Part shown: piece after piece, positions 20,526 to 30,935 of the stretch
Position numbering within the stretch: position 1 is the first letter of the stretch
Layout: each line of letters opens with the position of its first letter
Origin: Distichodus sexfasciatus
Taxonomy: Eukaryota; Chordata; Actinopteri; Characiformes; Distichodontidae
NCBI GenBank assembly: GCA_032718565.1
Contig: JAVGVS010000041.1
Coordinates: 1,121,501 to 1,185,500, forward strand
Direction: 5' to 3'
Length of the DNA stretch: 64,000 nt
The notes under the pieces: model-generated
What the model was told of the DNA's origin: nothing
Databases searched by the model: none
The model's input: only the letters and a program-made list of their open reading frames with translations
Program-made: the position numbers and the translations under genes

Positions 20526-20985
20526 TAAAAGTTTGTTTCCAATGTTAACCGTCCCTGCTTCACTTTGCCCTTAAGGCTTCAAATGATTTCCTTAATTATA
20601 ATATTCCAGAAACATCTATATTCCAGTGAATGCGAATTAGCATCCAGAACCACCGGCGAATTAGCATGTGTCTCTGATCTGTAATGCAGGTCAAATATTG
20701 AGTGATATGGAGATGAGCGATATTAATGATGAGCTGAGCATGTTTTAACAATACCGCTTTTAATGACCGGACCGCCTTATAATTACTGCCAAACCGAGCG
20801 TCTTCCCAGCTGCAATCATCTCCCCAAACGAGCGCTACGACAATAGGCTGGGGGTTGCGGTGTTAAGTGGGGTTAGCTTGTGGAGACAGTGAGAATTAGC
20901 AGCTAATATAATATTTCAGCTTTATTATGGCACTGGTGGTCAATATTAACCCCCATCCCTGATTACCAACTAGGTTTGTTACTCA
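20526..20985. other. conserved-looking island 11, strong
   Basis: The best homeodomain-site cluster in the first third: TCCTTAATTATAATATTCC, GCGAATTAGCATCC, GGCGAATTAGCATG, CGATATTAATGATGAGC, TTATAATTACTGCC and GCAGCTAATATAATATTTC. GCGAATTAGCAT occurs twice within 30 bp. No repeats, no domain-bearing ORF. Confidence 0.45.
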
Positions 20986-21107
20986 ATTACTGCAGCATGA
21001 AGGTGATTTTTTAGAGGAGGTTTGCTGAATAGTTATTAATCTTCTTTATGAGACATTTTTAGTAGTATATAAGCATTTATCAGCCTTTTCTGACATAGTT
21101 TTTTTAA

Positions 21108-21315
21108 AAGTGATTATTTGTCATTGTGAACGCACCACAGCACATAGTGCACCACAACCAAATGTGACCTCTGCATTTGACCTCTCCATCAAGGCGCGGT
21201 GGGTAGCCGACATGGGCAGCGCATGAGAAGCAGTGCTTGATACCTTTACTAGTCCTGGGATTTGAACCGACGACCTTCTGATCACGGGGTGAACATTCGA
21301 ACCGTTATGCTACAT
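21108..21315 (-). mobile_element. SINE family A, near full length
   Basis: GTGATTATTTGTCATTGTG, CCAAATGTGACCTCTGC and GGGATTTGAACCGACGACC (reversed B box). The ATGAGTACC block is deleted. Confidence 0.85.
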
Positions 21316-22460
21316 GATGCTGCATGATGTACATAAAACAAAAAGGGCCACAGGTTGGTCATCATGGTTATTTTTAGAAATACTTGAGGGTACCCTTTGC
21401 TTTTCGAAAGCAACAATTGCTTGTAATTTTAATCACAGTTTTCGTTGGCAGCTTTCAAGTGTTGACCAACATATTCTAGCAGATTTGGACCAGATTGCTA
21501 CAAAGAACTGACCGAAACGCGATCAGGAGGGCCGAGACTAGACTCTGTGGTCCTCATGCAAATTTCTACTCCAACTCCAACTGTCTGGAAATCTGCTGAG
21601 CAGGACCTAAAAAGAGAATGCGAAATTATTGTCTAATTCTGCTTGATTCACCCCTTTCTTTGACAGAAAGACATGAACCCTTAAAAACAGAAGCAGTTGC
21701 ACCTCTCCATTTTGGTCCAACTCTAGATAGGAATGTATGTATTTTTTCTTCAATTTTGCCTCAGTCCTCAGCGACAGGCCGGAACAGCAGCCTACGGGAT
21801 TCCCTTAATCCCACATATCAGTCCGAATGAGCAACGTACACAACATTCCCCAATATTGTTCTGGACAAAACAATCTCCCGAGTTGTGAGCGGCGAGTAGT
21901 TTTCATATCTCGGAACGCGCCCGCCGCGGACCACAAGCTGCTTCTGCGCTGATATTTAGAAATGTCAGTGAGTTAGTGTCTCTAAAACCACTGATTATCT
22001 CCCGTAGCTCAGCGGGGTTTCGGGCGTCTATCGCCTGTCAGTCTCCCGCTGCCTTCGAAACAGAGGAGCTTCACTTGAAGACCAGAGACAGTATAAACAA
22101 CTGGGAACTTCCTCCCTAATGGAGTGTGGTGGGGACTGGTAAAAGGGTGTTGTCATGTCATTGTGTTGCTTTTTGGAAATACGTCATTGTTATACCGAGC
22201 ATTCAATAGTGTGTCCATCATAAAGCACACAAACTTGTTAACTTATCTGGTCAAAATGAGAGTTTATTATCTAGGGGCGGGGTTAAAGGATCCCTTGAGG
22301 TATTTGGAAAGGAGAGTGGCATGGTTAAAAATCGACATAGCCACAGGTGAAATGTGTATGAGTGTGTAAGTGAACATTCCATCTTAAGCGCCGCTCTCAG
22401 GACGGGCCAGACGTGGTCAAAAGATGAGTGGAAAATCAAATGTAGACCCCAAATTAGTCC
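21316..22460. other. unassigned stretch, no gene seen
   Basis: Single-copy sequence. 21880-22060 is CpG-retaining (GAACGCGCCCGCCGCGGACC) and could be another island. No repeat family recognised. Confidence 0.3.
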
Positions 22461-22465
22461 CGCAA

Positions 22466-22488
22466 ACACACACACACACACACACCAC
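22466..22488. repeat. (CA)n microsatellite
   Basis: Short CA run. Confidence 0.85.
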
Positions 22489-23265
22489 CGGCTAATCGAT
22501 TGCAAGGGAACTGCTTTTCTAATAGACGCCGGTGCAAGAAAAATAGAGAGAAAGAGAGAGGGAGGCATATCAAAGATGCGGACTCATGCATATCTAGCCG
22601 AGCGAGTTGGTGTTCACTCATGGAGATCAGGCAGCCTCCTTATACAGCACATCTCCGACTGGCAGGAACCTTGATTTTATGCAACGGCTGTTAAAATTCA
22701 ACAATCCTTGAGGCGTGCTTGTGCAACGCTGCTTCTTTTTTTTTCCCCCGCCCGTGTCTGGAGGCCCCGTAATTGTGCACACACATCAATTATGGATTGG
22801 CCTCAGCCGACGACCCCCCCTTCCTCCTCAGCTCACACTCTTCCTCCTCCTTCCTTCGGACCCACCACCAATCAGATGCCCAGGCCGCGGGGCTCCCCAG
22901 GCGCTTTTTTGGAGCCGTTTGATTACAGGTGTAGCACGGGCGGCCTTGTTAGGTCACCGTTTTTTTGCACTGGATGAGGGAATCTTCCTATCCTGTCTGG
23001 AAAAGGGGATGAAGAAGTGAGGAGGAGATGGAGGAGGGGGTGGGGTGGTAGGGGAGGTTGCTGAGGAAGGTGGAGCGGTGGGGCACCGGGTCTGAACTGG
23101 ACGGAGTTGGCCATCACATCCAGCTAACAATTTCTGTCAGGTCCCGGGAGGCCGGCTAATGAGGCCCGTCGACACGGCCGAAGGCGAGAGCCTGAGCCGA
23201 GCCACAACGTTTCGAGTGAGATTGCGCGAGATTTGCACCTAGCAGGCCCGCACACTAATCAGACC
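22489..23265. other. GC-rich single-copy stretch, possible islands
   Basis: CCCCGTAATTGTGCACAC, CATCAATTATGGATTGGCC, GGCCGGCTAATGAGGCCCG and CACACTAATCAGACC. CpG-retaining, with G-rich low complexity at 23018-23060. No ORF with domains. Confidence 0.3.
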
Positions 23266-23274
23266 TCTCCTCTC

Positions 23275-23291
23275 ACACACACACACACACT
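23275..23291. repeat. short (CA)n run
   Basis: CA run followed by a T run. Confidence 0.8.
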
Positions 23292-23534
23292 TTTTTTCTC
23301 CTTTTCTACACCCCCCAACTTTTCATTCATGACTATCCACATTCAAACGGGAAGACCTGCTTTCTCGCACTTTCAAACACCAGGCTTCTCCGTTGTACGC
23401 AGCGTTGCCATTCTGGATCGCTCCCGGCAACGGTCGCACAAATTCTGAGATCAGGTTGACCAATCTACGTTTATATCTGATGTCGGTCAAAAATCCAGAT
23501 CGGGCATCAGTGACAATGACCAATTTTATGAGGT

Positions 23535-23715
23535 TAAGTGAGGGATTATTTGTCATTGTGGATATATAGACAGGTATTCACAACAAAATGTGTGACTCTG
23601 CGCTTGACCCATCCATGAAGAAGCAGGGCAGAGGAGAGTGCAGAGGTCACATTTTGTTGTGGTGCACTGTGGGTGTGTTCGCAATGACAAATAATCTTTC
23701 ATTTTCATTTTGCTG
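23535..23715. mobile_element. SINE family A fold-back pair (tail-half minus, tail-half plus)
   Basis: 23535-23630 is the tail half in minus orientation (GTGAGGGATTATTTGTCATTG ... GACCCATCCATGAAG). 23632-23715 is the tail half in plus orientation (GAGGTCACATTTTGTTGTGG ... GCAATGACAAATAATC). They abut, giving an imperfect hairpin with arms of about 75 bp. Confidence 0.8.
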
Positions 23716-23799
23716 GTATAAGTTCTCTGAATTTTGACAAAAAATAAAGCTGCACATTTATGAGAAATATCGTCACATTTTATCACTCCCCTAGTCAAC

Positions 23800-24045
23800 G
23801 TGATATCGCCCAGCTGTTATTCAAGAGAACGAACATCGACTGACTCGGATTCTCACTCCTCGGCCGAATTCAAAGGGTCCTCAGAGTCTGTTTGTACAGA
23901 GCGTTTAAAGATATCTCTCTATCTCAGCTCGCCCCCGTCGCACCGTTCTTCCTCTCCTCTCGCCTGGAGAGCAGACAGAGAGAGAGCTCCCAGCAGCTTG
24001 AAGTCGGCCCGGTACCAGTCTGACCCGGCCAAGTGAAAGGTGAGC
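23800..24045 (+). other. conserved-looking island with exon-like end
   Basis: Repeat-free GC-rich sequence ending CCAAGTGAAAGGTGAGCTGCC (24030-24050), which contains a good 5' splice-site pattern AAAG|GTGAGC. An open frame (23800-24036) runs through but is serine-rich and matches no family I know. It could be a non-coding first exon or chance. Confidence 0.25.
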
Positions 24046-24179
24046 TGCCGTGTTTTTTGTTTCAGCTTGAGACAAATGCCCCTAGAAGCAACATTTTCTA
24101 GCCTTTTATCTCTGTTTTTCATCTGTTATTGTTTTCCTCGACCACTCTCATTCTCCTCCTTCCTCCTCCTCCTCCTCTT

Positions 24180-24420
24180 TCTTTAGGGGTGTAAGTCTCC
24201 ATCGCTCGCTCCGGCGCAGTTTCCTATTCGCCATGACTTAACAGACGGAGGAGGAGAAGTGTGTAGGAGGGGAAACTTCAAGGGTCAGGGTTTGGGGTCG
24301 AGCTTTTTGACCTGCCCAGGTCCGGCGAGTTGACCCGGCTCTCGACCCCTTATCCATCGCTCGCAGAGCTGTTTTGCGTTTTGTGCACTGTCATCATCGC
24401 ACAGTGAGTTGCCTTTAAGA
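24180..24420. promoter_or_regulatory. cluster of nuclear-receptor-type half-sites
   Basis: Within 68 bp: AGGGTCA (24281), GGGGTCG (24294), TGACCT (24308), AGGTCC (24318), TGACCC (24331) and CGACCC (24343). TGACCT-4-AGGTCC is an everted repeat. Binding is inferred only. Confidence 0.3.
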
Positions 24421-24507
24421 CACGTTTATATATTTATATGTATAAAAAAGTAAAAGGATACAGAGCACAAACAGAGAAAAAGCCTACTTATTTTCCTGTG
24501 AAGCAGT

Positions 24508-24690
24508 GTTAGCATTTCCAAGACCGGTCTCGAGACCAGTTTTTGAAAGTCTCGGATTCTTGTCTCGACTCGGTCATATTTGTACTCGGTCTTGTCATGA
24601 ACTCGGACAAAGAGGACTCAGGATTTATTTCGAGACCAGCTGAGACCACAACTTGGAGAATATTACTATTAAAACACTTTTGAGGTAATT
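24508..24690. mobile_element. hAT-like element fragment (left end)
   Basis: GTGTTAGCATTTCCAAGACC, GGTCTCGAGACC and GACTCGGTC repeats resemble the terminal region of a common fish hAT-like family. No matching right end or target duplication found. Confidence 0.5.
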
Positions 24691-24938
24691 CCATTTATAT
24701 TTTGCATCGTTTATTAATTAGTGTTTAATAACTCAGAATCCTTTAACTTACAAAACCACTAATATTACTTGTAATTTCATTGCACTGAAATAGTACAGTA
24801 TGGCTGTTAACTATAAGAAGATAAATAAATTCCAAAAAACAAGAATAAAACCGAGAATATTTATTTCCTATTTATATATGAGTCCTTGTAAAATGAGAGC
24901 CTTAAATAAGTCTTGATATGTGTAATAAATACATAATG

Positions 24939-24972
<34 letters not shown>

Positions 24973-25250
24973 ATGATGTAACAGTGGCTTGAGGCTGATT
25001 ATAGACGTTAATGATGATTTTTCAAATTTTGCTGATTTTTCTTTCTTCTTTCTTTAATTGGAACACAATATACAACATCAACTCTGAATACAGTCCTGAT
25101 CGCCTCGCTTTTACAGATTGATTACATGACAGATCAATATTTTAGTCCTTATCCTGTCATTTAAATGAAATAAATTCCAATTCTTTTCTCAAATAAATTA
25201 AAATCAATTAGTACAGATACCAGAAACCTGTCGAGCAACAAGCCATTTAA
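24691..25250. other. AT-rich stretch with (GT)n
   Basis: (GT)15 at 24941-24971. The remainder is AT-rich and unassigned. Confidence 0.6.
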
Positions 25251-25530
25251 TTAATTCTCGATCCGATCCGAAACAATACTGTTGTGAAATTGAGAATAAA
25301 TATTGGATTTGGGGTGAACGCAGCCCGACGCCGGGCGTGTTTTATACCATCGTGAACGGGAAGGTTGTTCCAACATTTAAACAAGCGTAATTGAATAAGC
25401 TGCGTTGCCTCGCGGGAGTACTGCTTACATCGACGCTTTGTCCTCAACTTCTAGCTGCTTTAAGGTGACTTCTCAGTGGAGGTGTGAATCCTCCCTGGTC
25501 TCGTGATTTGATTCGTTTGGCGATTATAAG
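25251..25530. other. unassigned spacer
   Basis: No feature recognised. Confidence 0.3.
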
Positions 25531-25600
25531 GTCAACAGTTTGATTCAAAGTAAAAGTAAATTCTATTGTCATTTTCTACTGTATAAAAGCACATTAGCGA
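25531..25600 (+). mobile_element. LINE/SINE tail fragment ('ctattgtcatttt' type)
   Basis: TTCAAAGTAAAAGTAAATTC and TATTGTCATTTTCTACTG resemble a dispersed fish tail sequence also seen at 59945. Confidence 0.4.
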
Positions 25601-26020
25601 GACGTGACGCATTGGATACGTATATCTCAATCAATTTTCCTGTATTGCTCACATTGCATGCAGATTGGACGACGATCGCAGATCGTGTAGCCATAGTTGC
25701 TACCGTGATTTTCTTTTTAACTAGAATTTATGTTATGCCAGAAAATTAAGCAGGCTAAACACTACGTGATATAATTCTGGGTTTTCAACTACTTGTCCCA
25801 GGCACGACCACTAGACTAAGCAGGGAGTATATATTTGTATTACTATATATAGATATTTGCATCAAATTCATTATTCCAAAGATGCTCAACTTATATGGAA
25901 ATGTTTTGAAAAATTAAAGAATAACATCATTTTTAAAAGTGATTTGTAGTGAAACTGAATTGCATGTCATGGACCACCTGCAATGGCACCGCGACCACTA
26001 GGGGGAAGAGGTCAAATATT
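25601..26020. other. unassigned spacer
   Basis: No feature recognised. Confidence 0.3.
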
Positions 26021-26034
26021 GTTTCTGTGCTTAA

Positions 26035-26085
26035 GGGCAGTTGGTAGTGTAACGAGCATATGTTCGCCCTGCGGATCAGAAACAC
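26035..26085 (+). mobile_element. SINE family A head fragment
   Basis: GGGCAGTTGGTAGTGTAACG (A-box area) then TTCGCCCTGCGGATCAG. Confidence 0.7.
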
Positions 26086-26209
26086 CCCCAACTTCAGTGT
26101 GGATGTGACTAGGTCATGATGGAGAGTTATTTCATCTTTATTATCAGAAATAGACAACATAAGGAATTATATTATAACTGGCTATGATGGTGTGATGTAC
26201 ATGGGAATA

Positions 26210-26312
26210 CCTTGGGAGATGCTGATACAAAGGGAAACAGGGTAGGTTAGTACCTCCGCGTGTACCTTTATCGTCCAGGATTTGAACCGCCAACTTATCA
26301 TCAAGGGCAACG
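26210..26312 (-). mobile_element. SINE family A head half, inverted to the previous fragment
   Basis: TACCTTTATCGTCCAGGATT and TGAACCGCCAACTTATC: reversed B box and head. Confidence 0.6.
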
Positions 26313-26424
26313 TTTGGTGTAAATGTAAATGTAAAAATTTCTTCACAATGTGTAAACACGCGCACTGTGTAGCGTGAGCGCTCGTGACTCTCATGTGGAA
26401 CGCCATCACTCACAAAAATTTTAG

Positions 26425-26695
26425 TCAAATCTTTCCTTTATTGCAGACAAAACTCATATTTTAGCTGATAACAATAACAACAAAGTTCTACTCACAATAC
26501 TGATATTTACTTGATATTTTCAGTGTTTATTCACACATTTCTATCCCATTATTGTGATGCAGTGCTGAGTGGTGGATTGTGGGAAATGTAGTTTTCGCCA
26601 GAAGGAGAGATATATTGAGATATATGTTGTGTATTGCAATATAGCTTAAAGTATCACAATGTTATTTTATATACATTGCCCAGCCATGCTTGCAT
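26425..26695. mobile_element. DNA-transposon-like fragment sharing a block with 27735-27910
   Basis: TTTATTGCAGACAAAACTC, ATTTTAGCTGATAAC, GTTCTACTCACAA and TTGTGGGAAATGTAGTT recur at 27743-27903 inside the hAT-like element. The right part ATTGCAATATAGC..TTGCCCAGCC looks like a terminal region. No target duplication identified. Confidence 0.55.
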
Positions 26696-26699
26696 GCAC

Positions 26700-27112
26700 G
26701 TGTGTGTGTGTGTGAACTGGAGCCAGTGGACGGTTAGAAGGCTAGCAGTGGTCGGGGAGACAGAGTGTGTGTGTGCACACTGTGTATGGTAGCATGACTA
26801 TGTTTATAGCGCTTACACACAGTCGTGTGTGTGTGTGTGTGTGTGTGTGTATGATAGAGCGAGAGTGTGTAAGGTTAGTTTGGGGTGACATGCTGGAGGG
26901 GTGGTCCTGCTTGCTTGGCCATACGGTCCCGTGTGTGTGTGTGTGTGTGTGTGTGTAGCCTAGCCTCTTGCTGCCATGAGGCCTGGCTAGCACGTGCCAT
27001 GACGAAGGAGGCTGCTTCTCCTGCTGATTCTCAAGCAGGAGTACACGTCATATTCATCTACCAACACTAATCAGACCCTCTCTCTCTCCTCACACACACA
27101 CACACACACACA
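26700..27112. repeat. cluster of (GT)n runs and one (CA)n run
   Basis: (GT) at 26825-26850 and 26931-26956, shorter runs at 26700-26713 and 26766-26775, and (CA)n at 27090-27112. Opposite-strand runs could pair. Confidence 0.9.
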
Positions 27113-27306
27113 TAAATACATTCACACAGACTACTTAAGACTATACATATAGTTATACAAGTCCAAATATATATGACATGGTAAACTCTTAAGACTAAAG
27201 ACTAAAGACCAAAAGAAAAATAAATAAAAAGAGACTAAATAAAGTAGTAATTAAAAATAATACAAAGCTAAATTAAAATGAACTTCCAAAGTAGACATGT
27301 ATAAAG
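27113..27306. mobile_element. AT-rich tail-like repeat interrupted by a hAT-like insertion
   Basis: AATAAATAAAAAGAGAC.. CTTCCAAAGTAGACATG here and GTGCAAACAGCAGAATTG..AAGTAAAGAATAAACAG after 28298 look like two halves of one LINE/SINE tail split by the insertion. Confidence 0.35.
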
Positions 27307-28297
27307 TAGAGATGTAGCCGATCCGGAGTGGATCGGTCCGATAACGGCTCAAACGGCTGGATCGTATCGGTGGCATTGGGCCGTTCTATGGAGCCGATCT
27401 GTAACGCGCAGCACGCTCAATTCGTTATGTCTGGGAAGTGGCACTACGGTAAAATGAAGGTGAAACGATTATTCCAATAACTCGAATAATTCTATTACAA
27501 AAATGGTCGAGGCAATTTTTCTAGAATCGAAGCTTCGTTTAATTCATTTTACTCACTAGAGCAGCTCCGCCATTTCATAGTGACACACAACGCTTATGGT
27601 GGCGCCGATCAAGACTAGACCTGATCCTCTGCATGTGAAGCATTTGCAGATGTTCTGTGCACTGAAATAGAAGTAAATGCCTAAAAACGCATAAATGACA
27701 TTTTTCGCAATGTAAATGCCCCAGTTCAGTCAAAATGTCCTCTTTATTACAGACACAAACAATATTTTAGCTGATAACTAACCACAATAACCAGCGTTCT
27801 ACTCACAACTCTGCCGTTTATTTAGATTTTCCCATAGATTTTCCATCAAGTTATTCTGGAACGCACCTAGCGATTACTGTGACATTGTGGGAAATGTAGT
27901 TCTGCAGAAGCAACTCATTGTATAGGCCAAGTTGGTTAAAATGATAAACTTCAGTATTTCATTTTCAATTGATTGGAATTTTTTTCAATTTTATAATGTT
28001 ATAGTGTAACTGGCTAAGAAAGAAGAAGTATTTATATGTCTATGATAATTTTTGAGAATAATTTAGCATATGTGTGTGTAATTATTACATTGTTTTAGTT
28101 AGGAAAACAGTATTTAAATCAAACATTTCTTAAGTTATTAGCCAATTCAGTCATGTATTCAGACATTTTAAAGCATTGCTTTTATGTTTAAAAAAGACTG
28201 TGATCAGTCGGATTTGTATTTGTATCGGCAGAGATATCCAAATTTACAATATCGGCATCGGGTATCGACATAAAAAAAGTGGTACTTACCATCTCTA
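27307..28297. mobile_element. hAT-like non-autonomous element, about 990 bp
   Basis: Left end TAGAGATGTAGCCGATCC; right end GGTACTTACCATCTCTA, its inverse. CGATCC/ATCGG words near both ends are typical of a fish hAT-like family. Flanks GTATAAAG (27299-27306) and GTAAAAAA (28298-28305) are a plausible decayed 8-bp target duplication (6 of 8). No transposase. Confidence 0.8.
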
Positions 28298-28390
28298 GTA
28301 AAAAAGTACAGTAAATGTGCAAACAGCAGAATTGTAAATGGCTAAGTAAAGAATAAACAGAAAAGAATAAATCTTAAAAAATACAATATT

Positions 28391-28737
28391 AGTCACGATA
28401 AAACTCTGATTATTAAAATAAATAATAGTTTTTTAAAATTGAACAGATCTGATTCACACTCCTGAAAATAGTGCCTTAAAATTTTACTTTAAAAATGGTG
28501 TAATTGTGTTTTATAAAGAACTGTGTCCAAAACTATTACAAAACATGTAGTAAGAAATTAAACAACACGATAAACATTTTAAAATGTGAAATGAGTTATA
28601 TTTGTGTCATATTTAGAAACAGGTAGAGAAGAACCAAATAAGTTGTGAGATATAATATTGGCTCACTTGAGAGACATTAAATGCATAAGAATAGTATATA
28701 TTAAAGATTATATAATAGTATGTTATATATTAGGTAC

Positions 28738-28739
<2 letters not shown>
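28391..28739. other. AT-rich unassigned stretch
   Basis: No feature recognised. Confidence 0.3.

Positions 28740-28797
<58 letters not shown>
28740..28797. repeat. (TAA)n microsatellite
   Basis: About 19 uninterrupted TAA units. Confidence 0.97.
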
Positions 28798-28798
<1 letters not shown>

Positions 28799-28939
28799 TC
28801 AGCCCTAAGAAAAATAATAGCCTAAATATAAATATCAAAAATAATATTAATATTATTAAATATTGCAATATTAATTTCTATTAATTTCACATCTCTGCAC
28901 TTTACACATTGCTGGTTTATGATGCATCGATGCTACATT

Positions 28940-29010
28940 GTTCTGTTTTAGAGATACCGCTTATTATATAATAGATTGCCTGTTTAGAATATTCATCTGT
29001 TCTTTTCTAG
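28940..29010 (+). mobile_element. dispersed tail motif, copy 1
   Basis: TTAGAGATACCGCTTATTA..AGATTGCCTGTTTAGAATATTC recurs at 29984 and 30190. Probably the 3' end of an unidentified retroelement. Confidence 0.5.
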
Positions 29011-29199
29011 CTCTTGTTTAGAGTTTATATTTTATAGTTTACTTATGTATGCATGTTCTATGCGCCTTCGTTATTAATTGTACTCTGTATACATGTATTT
29101 GGCTTAAGTGAAAATAAAGTTTATATTTACATTGAGGTGTGCAATTGTGTTGTGTCAAATTTATGTAAAATTATAAGTGTGACAAACTTGGAGTGATGG

Positions 29200-29420
29200 A
29201 GTGAGTGAGTGATTATTTGTCATTAAAACAAAATGTGACCTGTGTGCATTTGATCCTTGAAGGAGCAGTGGGCAGATTTTTTGGCAACACCCAGGAAGCA
29301 GTGCTTGGGGACAGTACCTTGCTTATGAGGAGGTGTGGTACCGTTACTGGGTCTGGGACTTGAACCAGCGACGTTCCGGTTAGAAGCCAACTCCATAACC
29401 ATTATGCTACCAGCCCCCCC
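29200..29420 (-). mobile_element. SINE family A, near full length
   Basis: GTGAGTGATTATTTGTCATT lacks the CAGCACACAGTGC block. GAAGGAGCAGTGGGCAG, GGGACTTGAACCAGCGACG (reversed B box) and head TTATGCTACCAGCCCCC are present. Confidence 0.85.
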
Positions 29421-29616
29421 CATGTTGGTAGGTGAAGTTCAGTTTGTGTTATTTCCAAAAGTAAAACTGGTGTCATGTCCTGCTCGAGAAGCCTTATGAC
29501 CTGAAGATAGAAGCCTGTATTGTTCTGGAACGTTTTGCCAGATCTGATTAGGAATTAGAGACGGATATTGTGGTGAGACGAGTCTCTGATGACCCTGTCT
29601 GCTCCGGTCCTGAACC

Positions 29617-29725
29617 ATTCATTCATTCATTCATTATCTGAACCACTTAAATCCTATCGGGGTCGTGGGGACCAGAGACTATCCCGAGACGTTGGTGCGA
29701 GGCTGGATCTGGTTCTGAATCTCCA
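29617..29725 (-). mobile_element. SINE family C tail fragment
   Basis: CATTCATTCATTCATTATCTG then AACCACTTAAATCCTATCGG and GGGACCAGAGACTATCCC: the reverse complement of the family C tail (ATAATGAATGAATG) and its upstream body. Confidence 0.7.
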
Positions 29726-29980
29726 GCTGGAAATGTCCTGTAGAGACCATGCAGATTCCTCCAGCTTCCTTCACCTTTAAAGGTCTCTGATCCAAAGCTG
29801 GGCCGTCATTAGGTAAATCCCAGATTTGGTGATGTGCTACTGACCCCTATGGGCAACGCTTTGTGGAATTTGGCCTCATATGGCCCACAGAGGTGAATAA
29901 CTGAATTTGGCTGGTTATTGCCTCGTTGTCACATACAAGGAATTTGCTTTGGTGGTTGGCGTTAAGACGTTAAGAGTCTT
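29726..29980. other. unassigned spacer
   Basis: No feature recognised. Confidence 0.3.
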
Positions 29981-29983
29981 AGC

Positions 29984-30260
29984 TGTCTTAGAGATACTGT
30001 TTATTTTTTGAATTGATTGTCTGTACAGAACTCATATTGAACTGCTGCTGATCTTATGCACATTTAACGCACAAAAGTACATTCTATGATTGTAATTGTA
30101 GATTTCTCCTCTTAAACTGCTGTTGCAATATTTGCCATATTATTGGACTCCTCATAAAACTAAATTGCACATCTTCATTTTCTACTTTTAGCTTAGACTT
30201 TATAGAGATACTGTTTATTATTTAACAGATTGTCTGTGTAGAATATTCATATGAAACTCC
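29984..30260 (+). mobile_element. dispersed tail motif, copies 2 and 3
   Basis: TTAGAGATACTGTTTATTTTT at 29989 and TATAGAGATACTGTTTATTA at 30200, both followed by GATTGTCTGTxxAGAA. With the copy at 28940 there are three in 1.3 kb. Confidence 0.5.
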
Positions 30261-30605
30261 TTAATAATACTATATACAGTATACATTTCTATATATATGG
30301 ATATTGCTGGACATTTTTAAAGAGAGTGCATGGATATGCTGTAGTTTTAATAAAGTTTGCCTGCACAGAACAACACAGAACGTCGTGACACAAATGTGCT
30401 AGAAGTAGAGCAAATGTGCAATTTATTTAAATATATAATGAACTTTACAGTTTGAACCAAGGATGAGCAGTAGTGCAAGGATCACAGCATGAAAAGCAAC
30501 GGCCATTACAAACCAACCGACATGAGTTTCTGAGCTGAATGACTGCAAGCTGCAACTTCCCTCTCATTCTTTCTTTATTTTTTATATATTTGGATACTCA
30601 GCTTC
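30261..30605. other. AT-rich spacer
   Basis: ATACAGTATACATTTC and ATATATATGGATATTGCTGG are AT-rich low-complexity sequence. Nothing else seen. Confidence 0.3.
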
Positions 30606-30609
30606 AACA

Positions 30610-30935
30610 TAAATGAGGTCCTCTAACATCATAGACCAGGAAGTGCTGTTGGACTCTGTTCTCAGATCTAATGAAACATTAAATGAATCTCCGAGGAGCA
30701 TTTGACCAGCTTTGTCTGCTTTCAAAAATGAAACCTGTTCTGCCTTTTAACAATTATCAAGAATCTGTCCTTGCTTTTCTTGCATCTCAACTTGATTAAT
30801 AGAATTCTCTTTACTCAGGTTCATGCAAACCAACTTTGCAGCAGTTACAGTTGGTACAAAAAAGAGATAACACATTGATCCAGTCACTTGCTCTGCTTTC
30901 CATCCAAATAAAGTTAGCATTCAAGATTACAAATG
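30610..30935 (+). mobile_element. LINE relic (L2-like), ORF2 3' region
   Basis: AAACCTGTTCTGCCTTTTAAC translates KPVLPFN and continues NYQESVLAFLASQLD before a stop. This matches the 'LRP.LPF.D...LVHAFI.SRLDYCN' stretch of fish LINE ORF2. Downstream CACATTGATCCAGTCAC..TGCTCTGCTTTCCATCC continues the match (HI.PVL..LHWLPV). Stops and frameshifts throughout. Confidence 0.7.
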
